Source of the DNA: Salinicoccus sp. YB14-2
GTDB lineage: Bacteria; Bacillota; Bacilli; Staphylococcales; Salinicoccaceae
Length of the DNA: 64,000 bases
Direction of reading: 5' to 3'
NCBI RefSeq assembly: GCF_001265075.1
Contig: NZ_LFKO01000001.1
Location: 1,410,120-1,474,119, forward strand
Positions within the stretch are counted from its first letter, which is position 1; every line of letters begins with the position of its first letter. Shown here piece by piece: positions 17,419 through 26,273 of the stretch. The notes under the pieces are model-generated. The model was not told where the DNA came from and ran no database searches. It was given only the letters and a program-made list of their open reading frames with translations. Position numbers and translations under genes: made by a program.

Positions 17419-18678
17419 ATGACTTTAAATAGAAAACCGATTCAAGTGAGTGAAGCAGTGGGACGTGTTTTGGAAAATGTAACGTTGACAGATACTGAAG
17501 TCGTATCATACTACGATGCACATGGGCGTATTTTGGCGAATGATCTTGTCGCAACGCATGACGTGCCTTTATTTACAAAGTCGGCAATGGACGGCTTTGC
17601 CATCAGATCAGCAGACTCTGAAGGTGCAAGCGGTGATAACCGGGTGCCGTTCAAGGTGGTCGAAGAGGTGCCGGCGGGCTCAACAAGTGATTATGAGCTG
17701 AAGGGAAATGAAGCATTCAGAATTATGACAGGTGCAGAAATCCCTGAAAGTGCGGATACTGTCGTGATGTTTGAACAGGCAAAGGAAACCGATGAAGGGT
17801 TCACGGTCCGTAAAACTTTTAATCCGGGTGAAAACATCGCCATGAAGGGAGAAGAGAGTTCCGAAGGCGATGTCATTTTAGAAAAAGGTGCATTGATCAA
17901 CCCGGGGACCGTCGCTGTGCTTGCGACATTCGGATACAGTGAAGTGGAAGTGTATAAAAAACCGGTCGTCGGCGTTTTATCGACGGGCAGTGAACTCCTG
18001 GATGTGGGCGAGGAACTGGTGCGCGGTAAAATCAGAAACTCAAATACACCGATGATTCTTGCGCAGCTGAAAAGATCCGGTATTGAAGGCAAGAGATACC
18101 ACATGCAGAGTGATGACCTGGATACATTGCATGACAATATAAAGCAGATGCTGGAAGAAGTCGACATGATCATTACGACAGGCGGCGTTTCTGTCGGGGA
18201 TTACGATCTCCTGCCGAAAATCTATGACAAACTTGGTGCGGAAGTACTGTTCAACAAAGTGGCGATGAGACCGGGAAGTGTCACGACGGTCAGCAGACTG
18301 GGGAGTAAATTCCTATTCGGCTTAAGCGGCAACCCGTCCGCCTGTTATTCAGGGTTTGAGTTGTTCGTCCGTCCCGCGGTCCAGGCAATGATGGCTTCGG
18401 AACATGTGCATGCACCGTTCATTGATGCGACGCTCGATGAGGATTTCACCAAACCGAATCCGTTCACGCGCTTCATACGTGCGGAAGTGCAGTATATTAA
18501 CGGTGAGGTATATGCAAAACCTGCGGGATTCAACAAGTCCAACGCAGTCACTTCCATCGCAAAAAGTAACGGTGTCATCGTTATGCCGGGCGGCACACGC
18601 GGTTTTGAAAAAGGTGACACAGTCAAGGTGATGATGACCGATGTCACTTCTGGCGCCGACCGTTTCGGGGTGGAATAG
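17419..18678 (+). CDS. moeA: Molybdopterin molybdenumtransferase MoeA
   Basis: A 419-residue enzyme that inserts molybdate into adenylated molybdopterin. The N-terminal MoeA region holds DVPLFTKSAMDGFAIRS (active-site Asp), RIMTGAEIPESADTVVMFEQ and the MoCF substrate domain holds STGSELLDVGE, TTGGVSVGDYDLLP and GLSGNPSACYSGFELFV. The C-terminal domain (about 330-419) is complete. ATG 17419 has AGTAGGAGA upstream; an upstream in-frame start is unsupported. It opens the operon moeA-mobB-moaE-moaD-mobA-moaA, in which genes touch or overlap. Confidence 0.96.
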   Translation: MTLNRKPIQVSEAVGRVLENVTLTDTEVVSYYDAHGRILANDLVATHDVPLFTKSAMDGFAIRSADSEGASGDNRVPFKVVEEVPAGSTSDYELKGNEAFRIMTGAEIPESADTVVMFEQAKETDEGFTVRKTFNPGENIAMKGEESSEGDVILEKGALINPGTVAVLATFGYSEVEVYKKPVVGVLSTGSELLDVGEELVRGKIRNSNTPMILAQLKRSGIEGKRYHMQSDDLDTLHDNIKQMLEEVDMIITTGGVSVGDYDLLPKIYDKLGAEVLFNKVAMRPGSVTTVSRLGSKFLFGLSGNPSACYSGFELFVRPAVQAMMASEHVHAPFIDATLDEDFTKPNPFTRFIRAEVQYINGEVYAKPAGFNKSNAVTSIAKSNGVIVMPGGTRGFEKGDTVKVMMTDVTSGADRFGVE

Positions 18679-19134
18679 ATGAAAATCCTTCAGGTGACCG
18701 GTTTTAAAAACAGCGGTAAAACAACAACGGTCAACCGTATGGTCAAGTATCTTAAGGGACAAGGTTTCAAAGTGGCAGTCATTAAAAACCATCATCGTGA
18801 TGATGTGCACGATGCGACGACAGATACCGGGAAATTCATAGAGAGCGGTTCGGATTTCACGATGCTGAATACGCCGGGCACTGTGATGACCGTTGAAAAT
18901 AAAGCGCCGGATCTGAAGAAGCAGATAGACGACTTTACCGGGCTTGTAGATTTTATTTTGATAGAAGGTTATAAAGATGAGGACTACCCTAAAATTTTTA
19001 TGGCATATTCGTTCAAAGGCGGTCACACAAATTTAAATAATATCGGTCTTCGGAATGTGTTAAAAACATTTGATATACGTTATGATGAGGAGACTATCAT
19101 GACTTGGTTTAAAGAATGGAGTATTGATGAATGA
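18679..19134 (+). CDS. mobB: Molybdopterin-guanine dinucleotide biosynthesis adapter MobB
   Basis: A 151-residue P-loop GTP-binding protein (Walker A GFKNSGKTTTVNRM near the N-terminus) that assists MobA in forming the guanine dinucleotide form of the cofactor required by NarG. Other conserved stretches are VIKNHHRDD and LIEGYKDEDYPKIF. The ATG directly follows the moeA stop codon and the gene overlaps moaE by 4 bp, so coupling is tight. Length is normal for the short MobB form. Confidence 0.92.
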   Translation: MKILQVTGFKNSGKTTTVNRMVKYLKGQGFKVAVIKNHHRDDVHDATTDTGKFIESGSDFTMLNTPGTVMTVENKAPDLKKQIDDFTGLVDFILIEGYKDEDYPKIFMAYSFKGGHTNLNNIGLRNVLKTFDIRYDEETIMTWFKEWSIDE

Positions 19135-19574
19135 AACAGTTTGAAGTAGTTGAAACACCACTTGAACCGATGAAGTACCACGAATTTGTCTTAAATGAAA
19201 AACAGGGTGCAATCTGTACATTTACCGGACATGTCAGGGAATGGACAAAAGGCACCCGGACGATATATTTGGAATATGAAGCGTATGTTCCAATGGCTGA
19301 AAAAATGCTCGCCCAGATCGGAGACGAAATTTCAGAACGCTGGCCGGGAGTATTGACTTCAATCGGCCACCGTATCGGCAAACTCGATATATCCGACATT
19401 GCTGTGGTCATTGTCACCAGTTCACCGCACAGAGCGGACAGCTACAGGGCAAATGAGTACGCAGTCGAGCGTTTGAAGGAAATTGTTCCGATATGGAAAA
19501 AAGAAATATGGTCTGATGGTGAAGAGTGGATCGGAGATTCACGTCATTATCATTCCAGTGTAGAGGAGAAATAA
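19131..19574 (+). CDS. moaE: Molybdopterin synthase catalytic subunit MoaE
   Basis: A 147-residue subunit that transfers sulfur from MoaD thiocarboxylate onto cyclic pyranopterin monophosphate. Visible family motifs: GAICTFTGHVREWTKG, YLEYEAYVPMAEKMLAQI, RIGKLDISDIAVVIV, SPHRADSYRANEYAVERLKE and PIWKKEIWSDGEEWI with its catalytic lysines. It overlaps mobB by 4 bp and lies 2 bp before moaD, matching the obligate MoaD-MoaE heterotetramer. Confidence 0.95.
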   Translation: MKQFEVVETPLEPMKYHEFVLNEKQGAICTFTGHVREWTKGTRTIYLEYEAYVPMAEKMLAQIGDEISERWPGVLTSIGHRIGKLDISDIAVVIVTSSPHRADSYRANEYAVERLKEIVPIWKKEIWSDGEEWIGDSRHYHSSVEEK

Positions 19575-19576
19575 CG

Positions 19577-19810
19577 ATGAAAGTAATGCTTTTTGCCGGA
19601 CTTAAAGAAAAAGTGGGCAATGACGTTATTGAATTGGACACTGATGGTTCAATGAAAGTTATAGATTTGAAAAACAGGATTTATGCAGATTACCCGGCCC
19701 TCGACGGAGAGGTATTCCAGGTGGCGAGCAATGAATCATTCGTCAAGGATGATCATACTTTATCAAGCGGAGATATGATTGCCCTGATACCGCCTGTGAG
19801 CGGCGGCTGA
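19577..19810 (+). CDS. moaD: Molybdopterin synthase sulfur carrier MoaD
   Basis: A 77-residue ubiquitin-like protein ending in Ser-Gly-Gly, the di-glycine tail that MoeB adenylates and that carries the thiocarboxylate. The PVSGG terminus and VMLFAGLKEKVG start are typical. ATG 19577 follows GAGGAGAAATAACG; a longer reading frame upstream lies within moaE and is rejected. Its stop overlaps the mobA start by one base. Confidence 0.95.
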   Translation: MKVMLFAGLKEKVGNDVIELDTDGSMKVIDLKNRIYADYPALDGEVFQVASNESFVKDDHTLSSGDMIALIPPVSGG

Positions 19811-20382
19811 TGAAAACAATCGGCGTTGTTCTGGCGGGCGGCAGGTCCACCCGCTTCGGCGAACAGAAGAGCCTGTATGAATTGGGTGGTAAGAAGATGT
19901 ACCAGCACGTTTACGATGTTTTGTCGGAATCCGGATTGTGTGATGAAATTGTCATCAATACAAATGAGGTTCTGGCGCCGTATTTTGATTATAAGACGAT
20001 CATCGATGATGAAGACTATCAGGATTACGGACCCCTCGGCGGTCTGTATGCAGCAGCGAAAGCCTATCCGGACGACAGGCTGCTGATTGTGTCATGCGAC
20101 ACGCCGTTTATTACAGCGGAATGGCTGAAAAAGCTTCATGATGCGGCAGTGTCCAATCCAAATACTTTCATTGTCTCAACAGAAGATGATAAAATGCATC
20201 CAACAATCAGTGTCTTCCAGGGTACTGATTTATTAGATGAATTGGGAGGGCAGCTTCAGTCGGAACGGTTGAGCTTCAAGGCGTTCTTCAATAATCAGAA
20301 TGTCAAAATGCTCGATGTATCCGAAACGAAAGAGAGCCCGGAAATATTCAGGAATATAAATTATAAAAGTGATATAGAATAA
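19810..20382 (+). CDS. mobA: Molybdenum cofactor guanylyltransferase MobA
   Basis: A 190-residue nucleotidyltransferase that joins GMP to molybdenum-molybdopterin. The N-terminal nucleotide-binding loop [17 protein letters not shown], the [11 protein letters not shown] segment and the metal-binding VSCDTPFI are all present. The start overlaps the moaD stop by one base (TGATG arrangement). Cytoplasmic; makes the bis-MGD form used by NarG. Confidence 0.94.
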   Translation: MKTIGVVLAGGRSTRFGEQKSLYELGGKKMYQHVYDVLSESGLCDEIVINTNEVLAPYFDYKTIIDDEDYQDYGPLGGLYAAAKAYPDDRLLIVSCDTPFITAEWLKKLHDAAVSNPNTFIVSTEDDKMHPTISVFQGTDLLDELGGQLQSERLSFKAFFNNQNVKMLDVSETKESPEIFRNINYKSDIE

Positions 20383-20393
20383 GGAGGGATGCT

Positions 20394-21419
20394 ATGACTG
20401 AGCAGATTACAGATAAGTTTGGCAGACCGATAAGGGACCTTCGTATCTCTGTAACAGATAAATGTAATTTCAGATGTCGATATTGCATGCCTAAGGAGAT
20501 TTTTGGCGATGATTTTCAATTTATGAAACAGGATGAACTGCTGTCATTTGAAGAAATTGAACGGATCGCAAAAATATATGCAAGCATGGGTGTCAAAAAA
20601 TTACGGATTACCGGCGGTGAACCGTTACTGCGTAAGGATTTACATGAATTGATAGCAGCATTGAACGATATAGAAGGTATTGAAGATATCGGGCTCACGA
20701 CGAATGGCCTGTTGTTGAAGAAGCACGGCCAGAAGTTGTACGATGCAGGTCTTCGCAGATTGAACATCAGTCTGGATGCACTGGATGATGAATTGTTCGG
20801 ACAGATAAACGACAGGGGCATCGGTACATCAAGAATACTGGAGCAGATTAAATACGCACAGTCCATCGGGTTTGAAATCAAGGTGAACATGGTGGTCCAA
20901 AGAGGACTCAATGAACACGAAATCATACCGATGACACGTTACTTCAAAGAGCTGGACGGTGTGACACTGCGTTTTATCGAGTTTATGGACGTCGGTAATG
21001 ATAACGGCTGGAACTTTGATAAAGTGGTCACTAAAAAAGAAATCATGGGTATGCTGGATGAAGAGTTTGACTTAGAACCGCGTTCTCCGGAATATTACGG
21101 TGAAGTGGCCAAAGTGTACCGTCATAAAGACGCACAGTCATACTTAGGATTCATCACGAGCGTGTCTGAGAGCTTCTGTTCTACATGTACACGTGCGAGA
21201 CTGTCATCCGACGGTAAATTCTACGGCTGTCTGTTTGCTGTAGAAGGATTTGATATCAAGACTTTAATGCGCGAAGGAATAGACGATTCAGAGCTGCATG
21301 ATATTCTGACCGGCGTATGGAATAAGCGAGATGACCGTTATTCTGAAATAAGAACTGAAATCACTGAAGAGAGACGCAAGGCGCGCAAGAAAATCAATAT
21401 GAGTTACATTGGCGGATAA
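20394..21419 (+). CDS. moaA: GTP 3',8-cyclase MoaA (radical SAM)
   Basis: A 341-residue radical SAM enzyme that starts cofactor synthesis from GTP. The N-terminal SAM cluster motif CNFRCRYC and the glycine motif [13 protein letters not shown] are clear, and the C-terminal cluster cysteines appear in [20 protein letters not shown]. An AAGGAGGGATGCT RBS precedes the ATG. It is the last gene of the moeA operon and is followed by a short strong terminator. The usual C-terminal Gly-Gly is present (SYIGG). Confidence 0.97.
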   Translation: MTEQITDKFGRPIRDLRISVTDKCNFRCRYCMPKEIFGDDFQFMKQDELLSFEEIERIAKIYASMGVKKLRITGGEPLLRKDLHELIAALNDIEGIEDIGLTTNGLLLKKHGQKLYDAGLRRLNISLDALDDELFGQINDRGIGTSRILEQIKYAQSIGFEIKVNMVVQRGLNEHEIIPMTRYFKELDGVTLRFIEFMDVGNDNGWNFDKVVTKKEIMGMLDEEFDLEPRSPEYYGEVAKVYRHKDAQSYLGFITSVSESFCSTCTRARLSSDGKFYGCLFAVEGFDIKTLMREGIDDSELHDILTGVWNKRDDRYSEIRTEITEERRKARKKINMSYIGG

Positions 21420-21447
21420 AACGTGAAGATTACTTCACGTTTTTTTC
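21420..21447 (+). terminator. Terminator after moaA
   Basis: 9-bp perfect stem AACGTGAAG/CTTCACGTT, 4-nt loop ATTA, followed by a run of T. It begins one base after the moaA stop. Confidence 0.9.
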
Positions 21448-21472
21448 AAATTTATAATAGGAAGCGTTAAGA

Positions 21473-23041
21473 ATGAAAATAGAATTTCCAAGGAAATGGC
21501 TGACAATTTATGCTTTGATATCCTTGATGATGATTATATTGTATGTCTTTTTCGGACATTATCTGTCCGTCATATTATCTGAATTCATCGTTGGGGATCA
21601 GACATTATCATATAATCTGCTTACATGGATGCTGATTTTTTTCACGGCATTTATATCTTTGCGTGCAATTTATCAATACAGCACGGCCCATGTCGCACAT
21701 AAACGAATGGAACAATACGGAAACCGGTTACTATCCAAAGTGAATGATACGACGAATAAAAAGTCAGAGTCCTTCCTGAATGCGCTATATGTGCATTTGG
21801 AAAAATACCGTCCGTTTGAGCAGGTGTTCATACCGACGATCGTCAATACGATGGTCAAGCTTGCTGTCATCATCATCGTACTGTTTTTCGTCCACAGGAA
21901 TGCGGCCATTATCCTGATGCTGACCGCTCCCTTTGTACCACTCTATTACGTGCTGGTCGGGCTGCAGACGAGAGACGAGTCATATAAGCAGGCTTCTCAA
22001 TTCGATGATATGGGCACTTTATTTTTAAACCTGGTCCGCGGTAAGGATACTGTCCGCTACACAGGTTCGAGAGACGCCGTCAAAGGCAGGCTGGAAGAGA
22101 ACAATGAAGATTTTGTCACACAGACGATGAAAATCTTGAAATATGCATTCCAGTCGTCTTTGATGCTCGAGTTCATAACGATCCTCGGTATCGGATTGGT
22201 GGCACTCGAAATCGGACTGCAGATCATCATATTTGAAAACATCACCTTCTATGCCGCTTTCTTCACGCTGCTGCTCGCTCCTGAATTTTATAATGCACTT
22301 AAAGTGTTGGGCGTTGAATTTCATAATGGCCAGCTGGCAAGAGGCCATTTGGACAAGGTGAACGAGTGGCTCAAAGCACCTGCGAAGCATGAAGAGTACA
22401 GAACAATTTCGGATTCAGACGAATATGCGGTCGAACTGGAAAATGTCGATATCGGTTACGGTGAAACACGTCTGGCCGAGAATATAAATATTAAGTTTAG
22501 TCCCCGGACAATCAATGCCATCACCGGACCTTCGGGGGAAGGAAAGACGACCCTCCTGAAAACGATTGTCGGGCTGCTGCCGCCAAAGCGCGGAGAAGTC
22601 AAACTGTCCACGTTGGATATCGGCTATATTTCCGATGAACTTTATTTTAATGACAGTACATTATTCGAATATCTTTCTGACGGCGGGGCCGGCGAGGAAG
22701 CGGTGTTGAATATACTGGAACAGTTGAAGCTGATGGGCAGTGTGAATAAACTGACCGAAGGCATCCATACACCGATCATAAATAATAACGTACCTTTTTC
22801 CGGCGGTGAAATCGTCCGACTGAAAATCGCGCGTGTCCTGTTAAAACAGCCGGGCATCATCGTCATGGATGAGCCGACCGAATTTCTGGATGCTGAGACA
22901 GAGAACATCGTACTGGATCATCTGAAAGCATTAAAAGAATTTTCGACAATCATTGCAGTGGTCCACAGACGGAGACTGCTGAATATCAGCGATACACATT
23001 ATCACCTTGAACATAAAAAACTGCAAAGGGGTGATAGATGA
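21473..23041 (+). CDS. cydD: CydD-like ABC exporter subunit
   Basis: A 522-residue half-transporter: five to six membrane segments (about 1-270) fused to an ABC ATPase. Walker A is GPSGEGKTT, the signature is FSGGEIVRLKIARVLL, and Walker B is GIIVMDEPTEFLD. The segment LARGHLDKVNEWL at the membrane-ATPase junction resembles CydD. CydDC exports cysteine and glutathione-type thiols and is needed for cytochrome bd assembly. It is about 40-60 residues shorter than usual CydD. It overlaps its partner by 4 bp. No cydAB lies in the window, so the substrate role is inferred. Confidence 0.8.
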   Translation: MKIEFPRKWLTIYALISLMMIILYVFFGHYLSVILSEFIVGDQTLSYNLLTWMLIFFTAFISLRAIYQYSTAHVAHKRMEQYGNRLLSKVNDTTNKKSESFLNALYVHLEKYRPFEQVFIPTIVNTMVKLAVIIIVLFFVHRNAAIILMLTAPFVPLYYVLVGLQTRDESYKQASQFDDMGTLFLNLVRGKDTVRYTGSRDAVKGRLEENNEDFVTQTMKILKYAFQSSLMLEFITILGIGLVALEIGLQIIIFENITFYAAFFTLLLAPEFYNALKVLGVEFHNGQLARGHLDKVNEWLKAPAKHEEYRTISDSDEYAVELENVDIGYGETRLAENINIKFSPRTINAITGPSGEGKTTLLKTIVGLLPPKRGEVKLSTLDIGYISDELYFNDSTLFEYLSDGGAGEEAVLNILEQLKLMGSVNKLTEGIHTPIINNNVPFSGGEIVRLKIARVLLKQPGIIVMDEPTEFLDAETENIVLDHLKALKEFSTIIAVVHRRRLLNISDTHYHLEHKKLQRGDR

Positions 23042-24597
23042 TGGAATATTTAAGAAATGAAAAGAAACATGTAGTTTACAGCATACTTCTCGGTGTCGTC
23101 GGCAGTCTGATCGGCATATCGATTTTCGGCCTCAGCGGTTATATGATCAGCCTGAGCTTTTTCGAACCACCGATTTTTGTCATCCTGCTGATCATTTCAA
23201 TGATCAAACTGTTCGGCATGACGAAAGGCGGCCTGAAATATTTAGAACGTCTTCTGTCGCACAACGCGACATTCAAACTGATTTCAAGAATGCGCACTCG
23301 GTATTTTGAGTCGACGTTATCCGATGACAGGGACAGGCATAACGTCCGGTTTATACAGACACTGAGCCGCCACTTCGAGGATATTGAAAATTATTATATT
23401 ACCATCATCTATCCTTACGTTGTCGCTGCGCTGCTCTCGATTGTCATCATTCTTTTATCAGCGATTTTGAATACTGAGATGATTGTCATCTCACTGCTGG
23501 TCGTACTGCTGATGCTTGTCATTCTGCCATTCGTATTCAGCAGATGGGACGACAAAATCGATGCTGAGTACGACAGACTGGATACAAATGCGTTTCTTAA
23601 GACGTATCAGTTCATCCATGGATTCACCGATCTTTTCATCGACGGCAAAAATACGATTGTTCAGTCTGATATTGATGATCAGCTGAAATCGATCACCCGT
23701 AATAAAAACAGGAAAAGCTTTAAAGATTCAATGATCGATTTTTTGAGCGGCATGATACAGCTCGGCATTATTACAGCGGTCATCATCCTGATGCAGGATG
23801 ACCATATCTTTTTAATTCCGATGCTGATTTTACTTGTCATCAGCTTCTTTGAAGTACTGACCCCGGTCGTCGAGCCGGCGAGCCAATATTTCAATACGAA
23901 GCAGAAAGTTGAACAGATTGAAAATGAAACATCGAACATTGAAAGTGAACCGAAGGTTTCCGGGGCGGAATTGACTTTAAGCAATGTATCCTATAAATAT
24001 CCTGCCGGTGCATACGATGCATTGTCAGATGTCAGTCTTACAGTGAATTCCGGTGAGAAACATGCGATTATCGGAAGCAGCGGGTCGGGTAAGACGACAC
24101 TGCTCAACCGATTGATTGAAAAGCGGGATATGGGTGTCATGCCGCAGCACCTGGATTTTTATAATGCAACCATCCGTGATAATCTGACAATGTTCGGTCA
24201 TTTCAAGATTTCTGATGAAGCAATAAAAAGTCTGTTGGCAGAGTTTGGTCTGGACCATTTCAATCCTGATGATTTTGTTTATTATACGGGCCAGCTGTCC
24301 GGCGGCGAACAGAAAAGACTGCACTTTATCCGGATGATCATAGAGGATGAAGACTGGTGGATACTGGATGAACCTTCGGCCAAGCTGAATAAAGAGCTGC
24401 AGGAAAAAGTGTGGCATTCGATTTTAAACAGGCAGACGGTCATAGTAAGTACACATGATTTATCATATATTCATGAATTTGACCGAATCCACTTCATTGA
24501 GAACGGCCGTATTATAGAGAGCGGTATATATGAAGACTTGATGGCGCGCCGCGGCGCTGTTCATGAAGCGGTTAAAAGATTCAGGGATTATTTGTAG
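23038..24597 (+). CDS. cydC: CydC-like ABC exporter subunit
   Basis: A 519-residue half-transporter partner of the preceding gene. Membrane domain about 1-290 with six hydrophobic segments and the CydC-like segment LRYLERL-type (here LKYLERLLSHNATFKLISRMR). ATPase motifs: Walker A GSSGSGKTTLLNRL, signature LSGGEQKRLHF, Walker B WWILDEPSAKLN, and H-loop STHDLSY. The ATPase domain is compact, with a short spacer between Walker A and the Q-loop (MPQHLDFY). Starts within the cydD stop (ATGA overlap). Confidence 0.8.
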   Translation: MMEYLRNEKKHVVYSILLGVVGSLIGISIFGLSGYMISLSFFEPPIFVILLIISMIKLFGMTKGGLKYLERLLSHNATFKLISRMRTRYFESTLSDDRDRHNVRFIQTLSRHFEDIENYYITIIYPYVVAALLSIVIILLSAILNTEMIVISLLVVLLMLVILPFVFSRWDDKIDAEYDRLDTNAFLKTYQFIHGFTDLFIDGKNTIVQSDIDDQLKSITRNKNRKSFKDSMIDFLSGMIQLGIITAVIILMQDDHIFLIPMLILLVISFFEVLTPVVEPASQYFNTKQKVEQIENETSNIESEPKVSGAELTLSNVSYKYPAGAYDALSDVSLTVNSGEKHAIIGSSGSGKTTLLNRLIEKRDMGVMPQHLDFYNATIRDNLTMFGHFKISDEAIKSLLAEFGLDHFNPDDFVYYTGQLSGGEQKRLHFIRMIIEDEDWWILDEPSAKLNKELQEKVWHSILNRQTVIVSTHDLSYIHEFDRIHFIENGRIIESGIYEDLMARRGAVHEAVKRFRDYL

Positions 24598-24650
24598 ATG
24601 AGCGATTCATCATGCTACACTTAATTTGATATGTAGTGAGGAGGAAAAAT

Positions 24651-25502
24651 GTGAAAAAATATGCAATCATAACTGATTCCGCATCCGGTTTAGAGCAATC
24701 TTTTATCGAAGAGCATGACATCAAAGTGTTGCCGATGTCCGTCATCATCGATGGAATTGCATATAAAGACGGTGTGGATAAATCTATCACCGAGATTTAT
24801 AATTTATTGAAAGAAAGTGGAGAAGGCGCTAAAACCTCCCAGCCGACAATTGGTGAATTCATGGATGTATACGAAGAGGTGGAACAGGATGACCGGTATG
24901 ATTCTGTGATTTCAATCCACGCATCCAGTGAACTTACAGGAACATATCAGAGTGCACTGAGTGTATCTAAAGAGATATCCAAACCGGCAGCCGTGATCGA
25001 TTCAAGAATCGGCAGTTATCCGATGAGAAAAATGATCATGCGTGCGGTCGAAGGCAGAAAAAATGGAGAAACTCTGGATGAGGTTGAAGCGGGAATTGCA
25101 AAAATGATTAAAAACGCACAGTTGTATCTACTTCCGCATAGTTTTTCCCAGATGAGAAAAAGCGGACGGGTTTCTGCATCACAGTCAGTACTTGCAACTT
25201 TGCTGCAGGTTCAGATTAAACTTGAGTTTGAACAAGGAAAAGTGATCGTGGGGCATAAAGTCAGAACCAAGAAAAAGATGATATCCCATGTTCTGCAGAC
25301 ACTGGAAAACCATGTGAAAGATGACGCGATTAAAACGCTGGCCATCGTGTATGCGGGACATGAATCGCTTGCATCAGAATGGAAAAAGAACATCCATGAG
25401 CGACTGCCCAATTTGAATCTGGTATTTGAACCTCTGGTTTCTGTAGCGGGCGTGCATGCCGGCCACGGGACAATCGGATTTGGATTAATCAAAGGTCAAT
25501 AA
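24651..25502 (+). CDS. DegV family fatty-acid-binding protein
   Basis: A 283-residue DegV protein. The family binds a fatty acid and, as FakB, presents it to the kinase FakA for incorporation into phospholipid. Motifs seen: ITDSASGL near the N-terminus, KTSQPTIGEF, SIHASSELTGTYQSA and VIDSRIGSYP, which line the lipid pocket. The start is a GTG at 24651 with GAGGAGG 6 nt upstream. A second DegV paralogue is at 55709-56578; which fatty acids each prefers cannot be seen from sequence. Confidence 0.9.
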   Translation: MKKYAIITDSASGLEQSFIEEHDIKVLPMSVIIDGIAYKDGVDKSITEIYNLLKESGEGAKTSQPTIGEFMDVYEEVEQDDRYDSVISIHASSELTGTYQSALSVSKEISKPAAVIDSRIGSYPMRKMIMRAVEGRKNGETLDEVEAGIAKMIKNAQLYLLPHSFSQMRKSGRVSASQSVLATLLQVQIKLEFEQGKVIVGHKVRTKKKMISHVLQTLENHVKDDAIKTLAIVYAGHESLASEWKKNIHERLPNLNLVFEPLVSVAGVHAGHGTIGFGLIKGQ

Positions 25503-25535
25503 AAAATAACTCAGCCATTATGGCTGAGTTATTTT
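25503..25535. terminator. Bidirectional terminator between degV and mgrA-like gene
   Basis: 15-bp perfect inverted repeat AAAATAACTCAGCCA/TGGCTGAGTTATTTT with a 3-nt loop. The stop codon of the convergent mgrA-like gene lies in the loop, so its last sense codons encode one arm. Confidence 0.9.
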
Positions 25536-25964
25536 TAATTTATTTAAATCTGAATTTATCAGTTTAAGTGTTTCCAGAAGTTCATCATTTTTTTCCCTGC
25601 TCAATGAGAGATGTTCGGTAAATAATGAAAATCTATGTCCGATTTTCTCTTCCAGACTTTTGCCTGTCTCAGTTGCTGTTACATATACATGCCTTTGATC
25701 ATAGACGTCTTTTTCACGCTTGACGTATCCGAGATTTTCAACTCTTTTGATCAGGGGTGAGATTGTGGCATTATCGAGTTGAAGTAACTCTGCTATTGTT
25801 TTCAAGTTTAACTTTTCGTGTTTCCACAAAAGTGTCAAAACCAGATATTGTGTATATGTTAAATCAGTATCGTGCAGAACGTGCATGGAATAGAAGCGGT
25901 TCACTTGTCGCTGTATATTATATAGATTGAAACAAAGGCGTTCATCTAAATTGGAATCACACAT
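25518..25964 (-). CDS. mgrA: MgrA-like MarR-family regulator
   Basis: A 148-residue winged-helix regulator. Cys11 in ERLCFNLYNIQRQVNRFYS corresponds to the redox-sensing cysteine of staphylococcal MgrA (QLCFSLYNAQRQVNRYYS), which controls virulence, autolysis and efflux genes and senses oxidants. The helix-turn-helix lies around LKTIAELLQLDNATISPLIKR, with the wing at KREKDVYDQRHVYV. ATG 25964 has AAAGGTGG 7 nt upstream; a longer frame from 25997 lacks this. It is convergent with degV and divergent from the mpfA-like gene. SarZ or OhrR relatives are alternatives, but MgrA fits best. Confidence 0.82.
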   Translation of the reverse strand: MCDSNLDERLCFNLYNIQRQVNRFYSMHVLHDTDLTYTQYLVLTLLWKHEKLNLKTIAELLQLDNATISPLIKRVENLGYVKREKDVYDQRHVYVTATETGKSLEEKIGHRFSLFTEHLSLSREKNDELLETLKLINSDLNKLKITQP

Positions 25965-26100
25965 TACTACACCACCTTTAGTTTTTACAAGTATCATTAT
26001 AAAACAAAACTATATGCGTTTTCAATACATATTTTGATGTGTAATAATATCTACAAACTTTAATGGTTGGATTTAATAGTAAAACTGCTTTCATCTGTGG

Positions 26101-26273
26101 TAAAATACTCTTAATAATTAACTTTTGGTGGAGGTGACTGCAATTGGGAAGGCGATTTTGAAAATTAAATTATTACTTACGCTGTTAAGTGATAATCATA
26201 TCTGTATGAATAATTCAATATTGCACAATCGTAGTCAAAACTTACCGGAGGTGAATCCCTTTCAGGGAACATT
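26101..26273 (+). promoter_or_regulatory. Extended -10 promoter and regulatory-looking leader of mpfA-like gene
   Basis: An extended -10 (TGGTAAAAT, hexamer 26101-26106) is followed by a leader of about 165 nt. It contains a strong RBS (TGGAGGTG, 26129-26136) that serves no known gene but is 7 nt before a five-codon ORF (TTG 26144 to TGA 26161, M-G-R-R-F). Just before the real start, TCCC-TTTCA-GGGA can pair and would mask the weak AGGGA RBS. Regulation is inferred, not shown. Confidence 0.45.

Noticed and set aside
18349-19026. 225-codon frame on the minus strand over moeA/mobB
   Set aside because: Shadow of well-conserved moeA and mobB; no RBS-supported start and no recognisable protein features.
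26198-26212. Fur-like site TGATAATCATATCTG in the mpfA leader
   Set aside because: Only the first half matches; the second half has several mismatches to ATTATCA, so Fur control is not supported.
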